Part shown: positions 25,622-37,857 of the stretch, piece after piece
Layout of the letters: every line of letters begins with the position of its first letter
Numbering within the stretch: the first letter of the stretch is position 1
From: Varroa destructor
Lineage: Eukaryota > Arthropoda > Arachnida > Mesostigmata > Varroidae
NCBI RefSeq assembly: GCF_002443255.2
Contig: NW_019211455.1
Span: forward strand, 16,626,780 to 16,690,779
Direction of reading: 5' to 3'
DNA: 64,000 bases
The notes under the pieces: generated by a model
What the model saw: the letters and a program-made list of their open reading frames with translations, nothing else
Told to the model about the DNA's origin: nothing
Databases searched by the model: none
Position numbers and translations under genes: made by a program

Positions 25622-25650
25622 TATTGAGTTCTCGAACAAGTATTGACAGT
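25622..25650 (-). repeat. Possible 3' terminal inverted repeat of mariner copy 1
   Basis: The bases right after the N gap read TATTGAGTTCTCGAACAAGT, which resembles the TA target site followed by a mariner terminal repeat. They lie about 65 bp beyond the end of the transposase reading frame, a usual distance for the family. The partner repeat is not convincingly preserved. A weak candidate, AAATTCTTCGAACAATTTTA, lies at 26491-26510 but is unusually close to the transposase start. This call is inference from position and general resemblance. Confidence 0.4.
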
Positions 25651-25686
25651 TTTTAGGCTAAAATTGATGTATTATAAAGCAGTATT

Positions 25687-26460
25687 ACTAAACAAGATAC
25701 GTGCCATTCTAGTCGATGGATCTCTTCCATTTCCCTTGTAACATTATAATTCCATCACTCTTGCGAGGAACTGTGACAAGAATTAAACTGACATTATTAA
25801 GGAAGTTCTGCAAAGACTGCTGCTAAATCCTGACTGTACGACAAATGCACTAAAGTTGCCTAAATGATTTCTCTCAATTTTTGCTAGGTAGCTAAAGATG
25901 TTGTATGTAATCTAGCATAGTTATGGTGGAACACGACGTTTTCTCTATTCATTAGATTTTTTCATGGATTTTCGTAGTTTTAATGGTTGTAGACGGTAAA
26001 GTTACCAACGAAGTATTTTGCTGGGCGACAGGAGCCCGTAATCAATAACATTTTTTTCCAGTAACTCGATTTCGTTGGGTTCTTTTTCCGTAAAGTTTTG
26101 TAGATGGAAATTCGATTGAAAAAATCACCCCGCTTCAATGCGTTTGGCAGCCAAACATCGACCTTTTTTCGTAGTTGATCTTCTTCAAATAATTTAAAAC
26201 TGTTAGGTGGTTGATGTTTAGCTTTTTGACGATATTACGGCTACATACGTGTTTGTCTTGCTCGACTTTTATAATAGTTCCATCACTTTATCCCGTACTC
26301 GGTTAATCATTAACATGAGCATTTTTCATATCGAAAAACGACAGGACCGTCCTTGGGCCGCTTCCTCCAGTAATGCTTCTTCACGATAAATAGGACATCT
26401 CTTTCGTAAGCCTGCGCAGCATATTCTAGTGAATTTGTAAAATCGAAAAATCTCACTCAT
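25687..26460 (-). pseudogene. Decayed mariner (Tc1/mariner) transposase, copy 1
   Basis: Reading the minus strand across frames gives a colinear series of mariner transposase blocks. A helix-turn-helix part reads KVEQDKHVCSRNIV followed by KKLNINHLTVLNYLKK (about 26180-26270). A linker reads KVDVWLPNALKR (about 26128-26163). An RISIYKTL block and an LLITG block (about 26036-26115) sit where mariners have the TGDEKW motif. VVFHHNYARLH (25905-25937) corresponds to VVFHQDNARPH. SYSQDLA (about 25819-25842) corresponds to the YSPDLAPSDY block, and DGIIMLQGKWKRSID then NGTYLV (25690-25756) to the C-terminus. Several stops, at least one frameshift, and an apparent deletion of roughly 60 residues between TGDEKW and VVFHQDNARPH show it is dead. 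The first catalytic Asp is not readable, the second is replaced by Asn, and the third is retained. The ATG at 26458-26460 begins MSE, as in many mariners. The match is to remembered family motifs, not a database search. Confidence 0.88.
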
Positions 26461-26472
26461 GATCAGATTGCT

Positions 26473-27090
26473 CTATTTTATAGCTGAACAAAATTCTTCG
26501 AACAATTTTAGCATGTGTATATTGCCGACAAATCTCAGATTTTGAATGACATTAAGGCCGACCCGATACCTATGGTATGTGGCTAATGTTTCAACAAGTA
26601 GGAAGCAACTCGTCATGATGTTGCTCAACTCTTCATTCGGTTGTGGCTTTCGTAAGCGGCATCTCCTCAGTTGGCAAACCACTAGTTGGCCCGCAGCGCA
26701 CCGCGTCTGCGTTACCCTATGCCGATTTTTTCGTCTGTACCGCCCTACATCGGTTCTGCTACTGCTCTTTTCGATCGTTGGTTGTTGCTCGTCAAACGCA
26801 CGACTAACCCGTGCTCGGCTCGCTTCATAAATCTCACCAAAACGTAAGCCGCAAATCGAATACGATTCCTTGGCAGCACCGTACACCGACCAAAGTAGAG
26901 TCACTTGCCGCCACCGCCAGCAACGCCTTGCACCGTTTGCACCTTGCGAGTGAAAGTAGTGGAAGAGAAATGACAGGGGCAATTTTGCCCTGGTATCGTC
27001 TCGGCTCCAACTTCTTCTACAGTGTCCCCCTTTTTTGTCAGCGTCACCGCGTAAGAGCAGTGGACTGCTTGTGGAGACAATTCTACTCAT
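26473..27090 (-). CDS. Unassigned 206-codon ATG open frame
   Basis: Among frames that begin with ATG this is the longest in the window. It reads from an ATG at 27088-27090 to a TAG at 26473-26475, and the frame stays open upstream to about 27198. At roughly 50 percent GC, fewer than one frame of this length is expected by chance in the window. The product is basic and Arg/Cys-rich, with an Arg-rich centre and a hydrophobic C-terminal part (positions about 155-206: NIMTSCFLLVETLATYHRY, later MLKLFEEF). There is no signal peptide and no domain that I recognise. It ends 12 bp before the ATG of mariner copy 1 on the same strand. Its last codons therefore lie where the 5' end of that transposon should be, so the frame may be transposon-derived, an exon cut by the insertion, or chance. 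Confidence 0.25.
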   Translation of the reverse strand: MSRIVSTSSPLLLRGDADKKGGHCRRSWSRDDTRAKLPLSFLFHYFHSQGANGARRCWRWRQVTLLWSVYGAAKESYSICGLRFGEIYEASRARVSRAFDEQQPTIEKSSSRTDVGRYRRKNRHRVTQTRCAAGQLVVCQLRRCRLRKPQPNEELSNIMTSCFLLVETLATYHRYRVGLNVIQNLRFVGNIHMLKLFEEFCSAIK

Positions 27091-30000
27091 ACCTGATCTC
27101 CTCTGACAGACAAACGCACGACGACATTTATATACTCTACAGACATAAGGATTGTGCCAGCTCGACCGGCCACTGATTTCCACCCGTTTGTCGTTATCCT
27201 ATGTGATAATTTTTATACATCCACATTATACAATCATATCTAATACAAATAAGAAGCTCTGCAATTCACTGCCCAAACGAGATACTAATGAACGGCGGCT
27301 TCCGGCTACCTTCCGCATTTAGAGTCGACAAATGAACAAGAATGGCTTGGAAGTTAGAGACGACCGGAGAAGTAGTTATGAAATCATTTACGTTATTTCT
27401 TTCTTGGAGCATTGGCATGCACTGGACGAAAATAATTTACGTGGGACAAAACATCGAAATTTTCAACTTGTGGCAATGTCTCACCACTGAGTGGTAAGTG
27501 GCCACCTGCGGACCCCGTATTAGCGGCTGAAGCTGCTGCAAACGATTGCTTTAGATCGATAGCTTTCCTGACCGCGTCTGAATCCTAGTTATCTCATGCA
27601 TTCAGATATTGAATCTACATGCGGTGAGTCCGTTCGTGTAACCTCTGCTTTCAAGCTAACCTTTACGGCTGCTAAAGGAAGGTATCATCGATAAATAAAT
27701 AAACAAACAAATAGAATATATCTTCAACTATGTGATCGTTACTCTGGCATGAGTGTGACAAAACGAGGGTGTCCAATCAAGACAAGAAGACTACAGAGTT
27801 TACCGGTAACATTTTTTGAAACCTCTTGTATCTGATCGAGAAATCTCACATGGTAATGACCTGAGCCAGGGTCTGTCTCTCAGAGATGTTTTGAACCGTC
27901 GCTGTCGCTATCGTGGTCGCTTGATCGAGGGTGGAGCTGAAATGCAAAAGATAATTTCTCGCCTGCTTTTGACGCGTGTCAGGACTGCCAAAACACGGGC
28001 TAGGCAACTCTGGCCGAGCCATTCGAACTGTACATAGGATTATCATGCGATTAGTGGCGATACCGAGACAGACAAGCGGATGTTCCTAATTGCACAAAAC
28101 AGCCGAAGTAGCAGTAGGAGGACCGTCACCATCGTTAGCGCTCGCGGATGGCTCACGGAATATTTCGGAGGATCTACATTTGGAATGGAGCTCATTCTTT
28201 TGATTAATTTAGCCCCTGCAAAGGTTTAGCCCCAGTGGCGTGATTTGATCCAGTTTCACATGCAGTAGCATAGCGAATCGGGTATTGTCTAGCATTTGTC
28301 ATATTGTAGCACGTGCGTATTCCACAAAATACAGGTGTTAATGTTATTGGTTTCGGCCTGCGCTCACTGTTAGGCCTCCATAAAGCTCAAGACGCTCGTT
28401 AGTTTTCGCAGCAACATCCCCTGTGAAGGCCTGCTGCTCGTGGCAGCATAAAACGACGAGCTGATCAGAATTCTTTAATGAGTATAACCGGAGTTAGTGC
28501 ACCACCAATATTATTACATTGAACTACCAAATGAAATCGGACAAATCATAGATTTCATTGTCAACAATCCTATGACTTTAATTACTTTGGCGCATCCAGT
28601 GTCCCGTCTTGCTTAAGATTCGAATCAACGGGTACGTTAGTTTAACAAATTGATGCCCAGCGTATTTTATCGTTAACATAGCTCACTGATGAGCATGTTG
28701 CAACGAGGTCCTCGTATTCAGTTTGGTACGTTGAGCAGCTTAGCAGTAATGTCACTATACAATTCGAGCTTCTTCCTCTGTTGATGCTGTAACATGAGGC
28801 AGATCTTACGGTGAACGATGGTGCCATGCACAGTGATGAAGGACCTTCCATTTGACTAATGCCAGCAGCATGCAGCATACAGCGCGTACATGACAGCTAG
28901 CTACACGCGTGCACCACGAAGACGAGCTATTCAAGTCGTACGCTGGATATATTCAAGTCACTGGGACGGATGTCGGCATCGGCACCTTTGTCGCAGGAGG
29001 TGACGCAATCACAGCGGTTTGTGAACCGTCCTTTGCTAACCTTTCGAAGTCTTCCTCTCAGACCCGACGGTAGGCGGCGTTCCTTTGCTGAGTCGCGCGT
29101 TTATGACTCTCAAATAGCGCCCTCAGCTGTTTTGCTCAGGGCTTTGGCGTCTACGGTGCAGCTTTGCTAAGGAGAAAGCAGCAGCCAAAACAACGAGCTG
29201 ATAGTTGGTGCTGCTGGCGTTACCAAGGAGCGGATTGAATGTGGATCTACAGGGACTTTGAAAACGGTTGGGGCCATACGGGAGGACGCTTGGCCCTTGG
29301 CCTCGTTTGTTTCGCTTGCTTTTATCACCCAGGGTGGTGCCGGCCGTCAGCCGGCCGCCGCCATCACTGCTAAGATCGTTATAGGCTGGTTAGCTGCAAA
29401 TACAGAATCCACTTTTGCTGCTACCATTGCTTCAAAGGAGCCCATAGCTAGCGACGCAGTAGCCATTACTTTCGTCTTAGATTCACCTTCGACTGGATGT
29501 TTCGCCGATCTGGCTGTCGCTGACACAGCTAATCCTACCGGCTGCTCACGGATGACACTAGATAGTGATTGTGTTGGTAGCAGAAGGGCATGCCGTTATT
29601 GGTTCTTTGGCCTGATCCTGTACGACGATGTTGTTGGTCATCACCTCCTTCCATCTGCAACCGGTTTTGAGCACGAACTCTACGCTATGTCTAGGAGAAA
29701 GGACAAATTAACGATTGGCACCCATAGAAGTCGAGCATACACAGTCGAAGCTAGATTACGGCTCAACCTCTTTTTTCTAAACCTATCCTGGTCAGATTTG
29801 ATCCTCTCCAGGGGACCATCAGCCGATAAATGGCTCAGTTAGATTTCTTTTAGCCGAAAGAAGAAATCAAAAGGTAACAGGAAAAAAAAACGACAACCGC
29901 TTGGAAAATACCATAATCTAATAGTCACGTGAAGATCGCTTTCTGCTATTTAATACCGACGGCACGTTTTGACTTCGGGCATAATTGCTGCTTCTAAATA

Positions 30001-31573
30001 TTTCTTTTGGCTACTTGAAAATAAAGCCGCCAATAAACCAATAAAATAACTCCTACGGCTATAAACGTACACTTCTAAAGCAACGTAAAGGACACATGTG
30101 ATCAGCATCTGGATAGGTACACAGTCGATTCACATAACTGTATATGTTTTCAGACTATGCTTATCAGGTAGGTAATTCCAATTGTGTCTCCTATTCATGA
30201 ATAAATCCTTTAGGTACTGAGCGAAATTAATTTCGAGTCACGAAAAGCGTGCCTAAATTTGGCCCCATACGATGACCTGCACATCAGAGACCTAACAACT
30301 AGACCTCGCACTTGCGTCGAAGGACCCCATTAGCGGAACAGGTTGTCGCTTTGTTTACGAAAATGCGCATGATTCGTGTCGATGCAGTAAAAACCTACAA
30401 GAACGGACCGTATCTCTACCTTGTCACTTGTGAGTCTAGGTTTCGAGAGGGCTTTCCTTCGGCCAAACGTTGCGACTGCTGCTTCGGTGGCTTTATTGCT
30501 GCCCTGTCTAGTATTGAGCATCATTAGCCACATAACATTTCTCCTTTAGTGAGTAAATCGTTCTTTGTTCTGCCGATGAACGGCTATGCCTGTTTATATG
30601 TCAGTCTTCTTCTATCTCAGCTGCTCACTGTGTCATGTTTGATCAACGACGCATGCCTCTTGCTACACTGCTGCTATCGGTGCGTCAGCGACAAGGCAGG
30701 TTAGATTATAGTGGTACAAACAGTTCATGCTGCCGCTGCAACTGCCGTCATCCCGCGAGCAAAATCTTGTTAGATCGATGCTTCCCACCGAATTGCAAGG
30801 CTGGAGCAACAGAAATGATTCTTTGTGGCTCCCTTTTCCTTGTCGCCAGTCCCGGCTGTATTTCAAGCAAAGATACCTGCGCAGCTGTCGTATTTCACAC
30901 AGGGTTGTTTCGGCCGAGGGCTAAAAGCAATCGGACAGGTAGCTGGCCAGCTAGTTAGGGTTGTTTGAACATATCGTCTTTGTTTGATCTTTATCCCATG
31001 GCCCCAATTCGCACCGTTTCACTCAAACGAACGCTGTCGTCTCGTTGCCACTGCCTACATCGGCGCCGTCAGAGACCACCTCATTTTTCGGTAGTCTGGC
31101 GTTACCCCGCTCACGCGGCTCACGGAGGCCCCAACACCAGCCAACAGACTCACGCAGAACACGTTCTTCTTCCCTTCGAATTGCGTAGGCGTCGGTCGCA
31201 GCAGCGACAGCCACTGGGTGGCAACAGGCGCATCTGTAATGACGCAGTTTAGGGACGAAGAAAGCGGACGACATACGAGGAACGTAAGGTCAGCTTAAAG
31301 AGAAGAAGGAAGAGAACTAAAAGCAATGAGTCCTGTAGAAGCGGCAGGCCAGAACCTATCTGAAGAGTGACAAAGAATAAGTAAGGACGCGCCGCTTATG
31401 CAACGAGCGTTTTTAAATCAACTACCTGGGACGATTGTTTAAAGGAGTGGTTTTGAGACAGAGCCGTACAAATTGTAGGCTATTGTGACTGTTACGTTTA
31501 TTACTTTTTTTTTTTTTAATGAATGATGAGTATGTTTGCTTGCTTATCTGTTAGAGAGAATAAGAGCGGGAGG

Positions 31574-31581
31574 TATAAAAA
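31574..31581 (+). promoter_or_regulatory. TATA box candidate
   Basis: TATAAAAA sits in GC-richer flanks (GCGGGAGG before, GTCC after). About 60 bp downstream an ATG (31634) opens a frame of only 16 codons, so no substantial coding product follows directly. It may be a chance match in a T/A-biased region. Confidence 0.2.
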
Positions 31582-33050
31582 GTCCTTTTCTCTGAGCTCC
31601 TGAAGTCCACATTCTTTCATTTAGAGCTGCTCGATGTATTGCTTTGCTTCTATGTGTACTTGGCCGCCACTCATTGACCGTTAATGCTCACTTAATGAAG
31701 ATGATACTTTTAGTTGTGTAATAGCAATGACGCCTTTACCAAATTAATAATCAAATGACGACCCCGTTCTTAGCAGCGGAAAAAGCTTTGGACCTGCAAT
31801 CATCCGTTTGCCTCTATTTTCATTAGGCCTAGATATTTTCGAAGCTATCGTAGCTTTGTGAACTTATACATTTAATTTGAGCATTTTATTTCTTTCTCAG
31901 AGTCAATCTATTATCCCTATATTGTTTTATTAACGCGTGCAACTTATTTGCCTTTGGAAATGCCTTTCTAGCACAAGCGTAATCAATAACAGTACATAAG
32001 ATGAATGTTTTCACGAAACACTGCTTTAGGAACGTCCCGCTAGTTTGCCATTAGGAAAAATGCGGCATTTTTTTATTGCAGCAGATGTGTAGTATTGCTG
32101 TTCTCACTTTAGACGTTGTAGCTTTACCTAATCTATACTACGCTGTTTACGTTAGATATAATTTCTCCTTTTCGCAAACATGGGTCAGCTCGCGTCAGGC
32201 GGACATCCTCGATACGTATCGAAAGGGTGCCTCCAGGTAACATTGGTAACGCATCGTTTCGCAAATTAGATTGCTACATTTAAAGGCTGTTTAAAGGATC
32301 ACTTCAGTTATTGCCATCACGCGTTCCCTAAAAGAGCTTCGCATTAATAACCAGGCATAAAGGTCAAGTTGCCCTCTCTCGAGATAGACAACTGATTAGA
32401 TTTCATTTTAACTGTATGCCGGCGCCAGGCGAGCTAAGTTACAGTTACGCTAGTATATCGACAGAACGCCTAGGGCTGCCGTTTCTCAAAATAAGCTATT
32501 TTCAGCACCAAATATATTGAGCTGTAATTGAAATCGTTTGGACATTCCACCTCCCACGCTCTTATACTGATCGCACTTCATAACCCCAGCGGCATTAGTG
32601 ACGGAAGCAGATGTTTTAGCAAACCTAGATAAATGTGTACGAGCAGTACACGATGCAATGCTTACCAAACGAGTTTTTTTGGTTCTCCAACTTTTTTGGG
32701 GCACATTTGAGACATTGTAATCACGAAGCCTGCTCCTGATAAACAAAACAGAGTGTTTATACTTCAGATCGCTACATCTGTCCCACGTAATTTATGTTGG
32801 CAGAACACGCTTCGATCGCTATGTTCGCCAACGCTAACAGATCAAGCGGGCCCCTACACCAGTCGTGATCTATATGCCCCTTCAATTTGTCTAACATCGT
32901 TCGCAGCGAATTAGCCAATTTGTGTATCTATATTAAAAAAAAAAAAAACGTATTTCAGGCCTAATAAAAACTAACAGGAAACATAATACGCCAACAGCAC
33001 AATATTAAATATCGGTATAGTTCATTTAGTTGTAGCGACATTGTAATATC

Positions 33051-33053
<3 letters not shown>

Positions 33054-33092
<39 letters not shown>
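33054..33092. repeat. (AT)n microsatellite
   Basis: An uninterrupted dinucleotide array of 39 bp. A run of 14 A lies about 115 bp upstream (about 32935-32948). Confidence 0.97.
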
Positions 33093-33093
<1 letters not shown>

Positions 33094-34394
33094 GTCTAAG
33101 AAAGCTTCGCGGCTGGCACTACACGGTAGACCACACATGTAGACAAAATATTGTTACAAAGTGGAAAAAAAGATGAAGAGGCGTCACGTTTGCAAATAGA
33201 CAAGAATATATCTTTGTTACTCGCACAATGTTCAAGTTAGGAGATGGTAATAGACTGATCTCGGTCGACTGTAAACGACGAGTCGTCATTTTTGCCAATT
33301 ATACCTGTAATACTTTTCCTTTGTAGGTGCTATTGGCCTGTTGAGGGCCCTCTGCCTCGCAAAATAGATCATAGATTTGCTGTACAGCGTAACTTGTTAT
33401 CATGTGTCGATTGGTTGGATTTGTTACTTGGCGCGCTAGCTTGATTTATCGGCCATCGTTTAAATTCTACAGCAGGATGCGCCGGAATCGATTTTTCTCG
33501 TTTTCGTCCTTCTACGCGTACGGCATACGCCTAGGCTCCTAGCAGTTCGAACGTTCGATAGAGGAACTCGATGAGAAGATACGCCTACCAGTCGACTGTA
33601 CATCATCTGAATCGTTGCTCGAATCTAATGCTTGTTTTCATTTTATCTGATCTGGCATTGCAGGGTCTCAGACATCGAGTCTCGCTTAGACAATGGAAAC
33701 TTCATAGCCAGCGATGAGTGCTAGCTTAAGTACCGGTGCCACTAACAGGCTTTTGGGTGGAGCGAAGTCACGTTTATCAGCAATTTATAGCGGGACGATA
33801 CAGCTGAGCTCTAGACATTGAGTGCAGCAGCTTTTTGAAAAGTACTATTAATTTATCCGCTGAAAGTAGCTTGTCCTTCAATAATCTTAAAATCCAAAGT
33901 ACGCAGTTAAGCAATGGAAATCGGCCGCTAAGTGGCAAGCTATCCATAGAATATCTAGACCCACAAGAACCAGTAAAAACATCCGTACATTAAAACAGAA
34001 TGTAGCAATATTTATATCTATCTAACTTGTGACGTTTCTGCATAACGTTTGCCAGTTCCTTCAATCAAGTCGAGAATTAAGCATCTTTCTTCTATGCACA
34101 TGTAGTAGATCTATAGGAAGAAACAGAACGAATAGAAAAATGTAGGACGGTTGAAACTTATATGACCTGCTTGAGCCTCGGGTAACCAAAACTCGGCAGT
34201 AGTTAAATGATCATCAAAGGTGTTCTTCGACTGAATGACGTCTAAATTACGGGTCACAATATTAACAAATTAATGCCTTTGTTGATTTTAATCAACAAGC
34301 AAGCAGGGACCGGAGTGCATTATAAAACACCGTCGCACGAATTCTGTAACAAGCAACATCTGTTCACAATGCGGTCAGCCTTCTTTTCAAGCTA

Positions 34395-34397
<3 letters not shown>

Positions 34398-34447
<50 letters not shown>
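34398..34447. repeat. (AT)n microsatellite
   Basis: An uninterrupted dinucleotide array of about 50 bp, the longest in the window. It gives a false Tyr-Ile tract in one plus-strand frame. Confidence 0.98.
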
Positions 34448-34448
<1 letters not shown>

Positions 34449-35075
34449 CAGCATCTTTGTTACTTTCTAAGATAACACCGACGTTTATGATCTTTGCCTA
34501 CCTTAGTCTAGCCTGCATGCCCCCGTGAGATATGGCAAGGTTGTCAAGTCGATGTCCTTGCCTATATACGGACGACCTTGCAGAACGTGAACAGTCTAAA
34601 AGAATGATAACCTACTCCAAAGGAAAAGCATTGTTTTCAGTTAGAAAATATTAATTTCACAATTGAATCAGGGCGGCTCGGTACACGAAACGTATGAAAA
34701 AAGCCTTTCAAATAAAAGGTATTAATGGCAGAATCTGACGAAAAGGGATAAATATTCATCGACACATTGGAAACATTTCGATCTAAAAGATAAAAGCTCA
34801 CGGTTCGCTTACTTCGAGACTCTATCGCTAGCGTTGTAATAATGAGCATGGAAAAATAAAGAGCCGTGGAAGGGTCAACCTCAAAACGTGAGATACTTAG
34901 CGACGACAGGAGACGCGTCGCGTCCGTTATGCGCAACGCCGCGATTAGAACACATAAGTAGTGCATAGTTGATATCCTTAGTTACATCTTCATCGCAGTC
35001 GGCAACTATTTCCATGGTTGATATTCCTGGAAGGTATCGGGATAAAGTCAAGCAAACTTGTTGCCCCTTTTTCAG

Positions 35076-35218
35076 GTAAACTCCTCCGTACGTCCAATAC
35101 ACCGTTTCGCATAAAAGCATACGAGAATGTGCATATGATTAAAAAAAACCTACCGAAGGAACTAGAGCTCAGGCAGATTTTCTTCGAGCAAGGCAAATCT
35201 ACCAAGAGCTTCATCTGA
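35076..35218 (+). CDS. Candidate terminal exon
   Basis: A strong 3' splice site (TTGCCCCTTTTTCAG, ending at 35075) precedes 47 codons closed by TGA at 35216-35218. The peptide is basic and lysine-rich, with LLRTSNTPFRIKAYENV, then KKNLPKELELRQIFFEQGK near the end. The first two bases complete a codon from a preceding exon. An AT-rich stretch follows that could be a 3' UTR, but I see no AATAAA near it. The overlapping minus-strand frame is less protein-like. No domain is recognised. Confidence 0.28.
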
Positions 35219-35324
35219 TGAGCCTGAATTTGCCCTTTATTTTTTAATCTTTCGTCCTTCCGAAAGCTGATAAAATAGTGTTAACTTTGGGTCTCACTAC
35301 AGTGAGAATACGCTTTAAATTCTA

Positions 35325-35438
35325 ATGCACCTAGCTTGTGTTTACGTAGCAAATTTTAACAGCGAAGGGGAGGCTAGCTGGCTGCATTTCCTGCGACGGT
35401 TGGTGGCGGAAGGCTTAACGAAATATCAACATTTACAG
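35325..35438 (+). CDS. Candidate short first coding exon
   Basis: An ATG at 35325 starts 38 codons that end exactly at ACAG|GTACCG, a reasonable donor. The product starts MHLACVYVANFNSEGEASW and continues HFLRRLVAEGLTKYQHLQ. A stop lies a few codons upstream in frame, and an acceptor-like CACTACAG lies at about 35303, so the ATG could sit in a second exon. It follows the candidate terminal exon at 35076-35218 by about 100 bp, which is too close for both to belong to one ordinary gene. At least one of the two is probably wrong. Confidence 0.18.
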
Positions 35439-37815
35439 GTACCGCTTACATGCAGCTCGTCTCGAACGGTACCGGTTGCCAACTTCACTATATTTACCAA
35501 TTCTATCTCGCAGAGATCACATTGCAGAATATATGACGCGGCAATTTTGTTAAGAACGACGCCAGGCACTACTTTGCCTATGTATCTAATTATAGCTTAA
35601 AATATTTACCGTACTATATTAATATATGATAAGCTAGTAGAAATGCGTCGGATCTAAATGTATATGTTTGCCACCGTATGTCGATTATCAAACATATAAA
35701 ACAAAATCAAATAATCAATCACACACACACCTATATAGGAATATAAAGCTATTGTGTAACATCATACATGCAGGAGGCGTATAACATGTCTTGGGACATA
35801 TACTATGGAATGAATTACAATGGCCTGACAGGACATTAACCTACTTACGATCTATATTTTCAAGCAGTCGATATTTGAATTGTGAAAATCGTCAAAGCGA
35901 CGCAGCAGTTAAGGTTCCGTGACGTTTTACGTGTCCTCACAAACTCGCCCATTCGCTTGCAGACGATAGTAATAAAATCGCAAAACAACAACAACAGATT
36001 CTGTATCCGTCCATCAGCACTAGAAACAAGTCAACGGCAGAAACTTTCGAAGTTAGCGTGCTTGCAGTACGCAGATTATATTTCTGTACAAAGTGAAAGT
36101 TGAGTTCCCTAGACAATGGAACGACAACTCCATAACTCACGCCACACGAATTGTTATTTTTGCAGTTACTATGCATAGAATCAGGTAAATTATCATCATA
36201 TAAAGCTGGAAATACACTATGAGACTAGGTAAGGACAGGTAACTTGGGCTAACAGTTTCTTTGTATGTGCATCGGATCATGCTCGTATTCTGTTACCATG
36301 GCAGGGGTTAAATAGGTGACATGTTCAAGCTAAAAGTCGTTGTTTCCGAGTTACGACCCTCTTCAACTCGAGTGTTTATGGAAAGCATGCCATAAATCGT
36401 TTCGACTAATCGAACTGGCCCATAAAATCATTCCCTCAAGCGATAAACCATCGTCCTTACGGATGTTTTTACTTAATCCCAAACTCACCCATTACGCAAA
36501 CTCTGCCAGCTAAACGAGGCATGATGCGGATATGATTTTGGATGATGAAAAGATGTGACTTGTTTTGCAGCAACGCTCGTCCGTACAACTATGGATAATA
36601 GGATAGCGTTCGTTTCGAGACGGTAGTGGCTTGTAATTTCCATTTGCCACGCCTTAACGGTCCTCTTCTCAAGTCAGAACCAAGCACTACTTTTATGTCT
36701 GTACTCGCATGGTGCGCTGTCAGGTGCCTACCGGTTTCAGCTACTGTGACTAAAAGCTCTGATTTAATTCGGTATGTCGATATGGGTATGGAATCATTTC
36801 TTAGGGCAACGGAGACCGCACCATGTGAAAACCATAAAGAAGACAAATTTATACCGTTCAGTTAACCCCTATATGCACGGTTACGAGTGCCTTCAGGTAA
36901 ACAGTAAATTTAGGCATAATATTACTCGGACAGCCGTTTCTCAATGCTATTGGTTTAGCTACGCATACATTTAAACAGTGTTGACACTTTGTAGCAGAAT
37001 AAATTTTGTGTAGGACACCTGAGCGCACGTAACAGACCTTTTAGACATTTTTGGATCGATGTATTACTCCCCTTGAGCGATGCAAGTGGGTCGAATAGAC
37101 AGGCGATCTGCTGGGGCAGACCTTGATGTGGAAAAGGTGACTTTGAAAGCCAACAAACACTAGTGTTGCTACTGTTAGTACAAGCTCCATTTGCCACTGG
37201 TAGGCAGACGTTTGTAAATGGGCTTTGCCTTTCAAGCAATTCATGCGAGTGAGACGGACGACCAACAAAACAGGCCGAATATCATGCTCGTGTAAGTGCT
37301 CAAACGGCAGGCGACAATCGAGAAAAGTTTTGTATGAGAGACGTTCACACTTTCATTGGAAGTTGTTTTGAAAACCGCGGGGAGCTGCGATGGAATCGTC
37401 TCTATAAGCCAATTGAATATCAAGAAAGTTGAAGTTTTTGCTGAAGGTATTGACGTTGCAAAATTTAATAGTTGAACGCGTTGCCCGTTACAGGGATTAC
37501 ACCTTCAAAGACATTTGCTTTTAGCAGGGAAACATTTTTCTGCACGGGACTGTACTCATGGAAAAGGCATATAGAAGATACTAGCTTAACTACACGAAAT
37601 GATAGAAATGGCTGGTATTGATTAGTAATGATATCTTTAATCATCAGTGAATAGGCTATAAAAACGATCCTATAGAACTCGGTGCACTGATATAAGCATT
37701 CGATTTAAGTAAAAGGCTTTTCGCCATTACGATTTATACAAATGTACCAGTAGAGATAAAAATAGATAAGCATAAGATTTACAACGTTCCCTTCGTTGAT
37801 CACGTTCATCTTAGA

Positions 37816-37857
37816 TAGGAAATTTTCGAAAATATTCATATTTTCGAAAATTTCCTA
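37816..37857. repeat. Perfect inverted repeat, 20-bp arms with a 2-bp spacer
   Basis: The left arm (37816-37835, starting TAGGAAATTTTCGAAAA) and the right arm (37838-37857) are exact reverse complements separated by TC. The core TTCGAA recurs at 37825, 37843, 37860 and 37877, a spacing of 17 to 18 bp, so the palindrome is also the first part of a short degenerate tandem repeat of about 70 bp. Confidence 0.9.

Larger units (their letters stand above)
27199..34397. other. No gene recognised
   Basis: A GC-richer block from about 28900 to 31260 contains a 194-codon plus frame that starts with TTG at 29258 and ends at 29842, rich in Ala, Thr and Ser. The opposite strand is open over part of it with a similar composition, so neither can be called. 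The remainder is AT-rich with no recognised feature beyond those listed. Confidence 0.5.

Noticed and set aside
29258..29842. A 194-codon plus-strand frame
   Set aside because: It starts with TTG, has no ATG in the first half, is dominated by Ala/Thr/Ser, and the opposite strand is partly open too. That pattern is expected from GC-rich, RNY-biased sequence.
35882..36103. QYADYISV, resembling the YADD motif of reverse transcriptases
   Set aside because: No other reverse transcriptase motif lies upstream in any frame, and the second Asp is Tyr.
36589..36865. Overlapping 79- and 85-codon frames on opposite strands
   Set aside because: Each looks protein-like, but they shadow each other and neither has clear splice sites.
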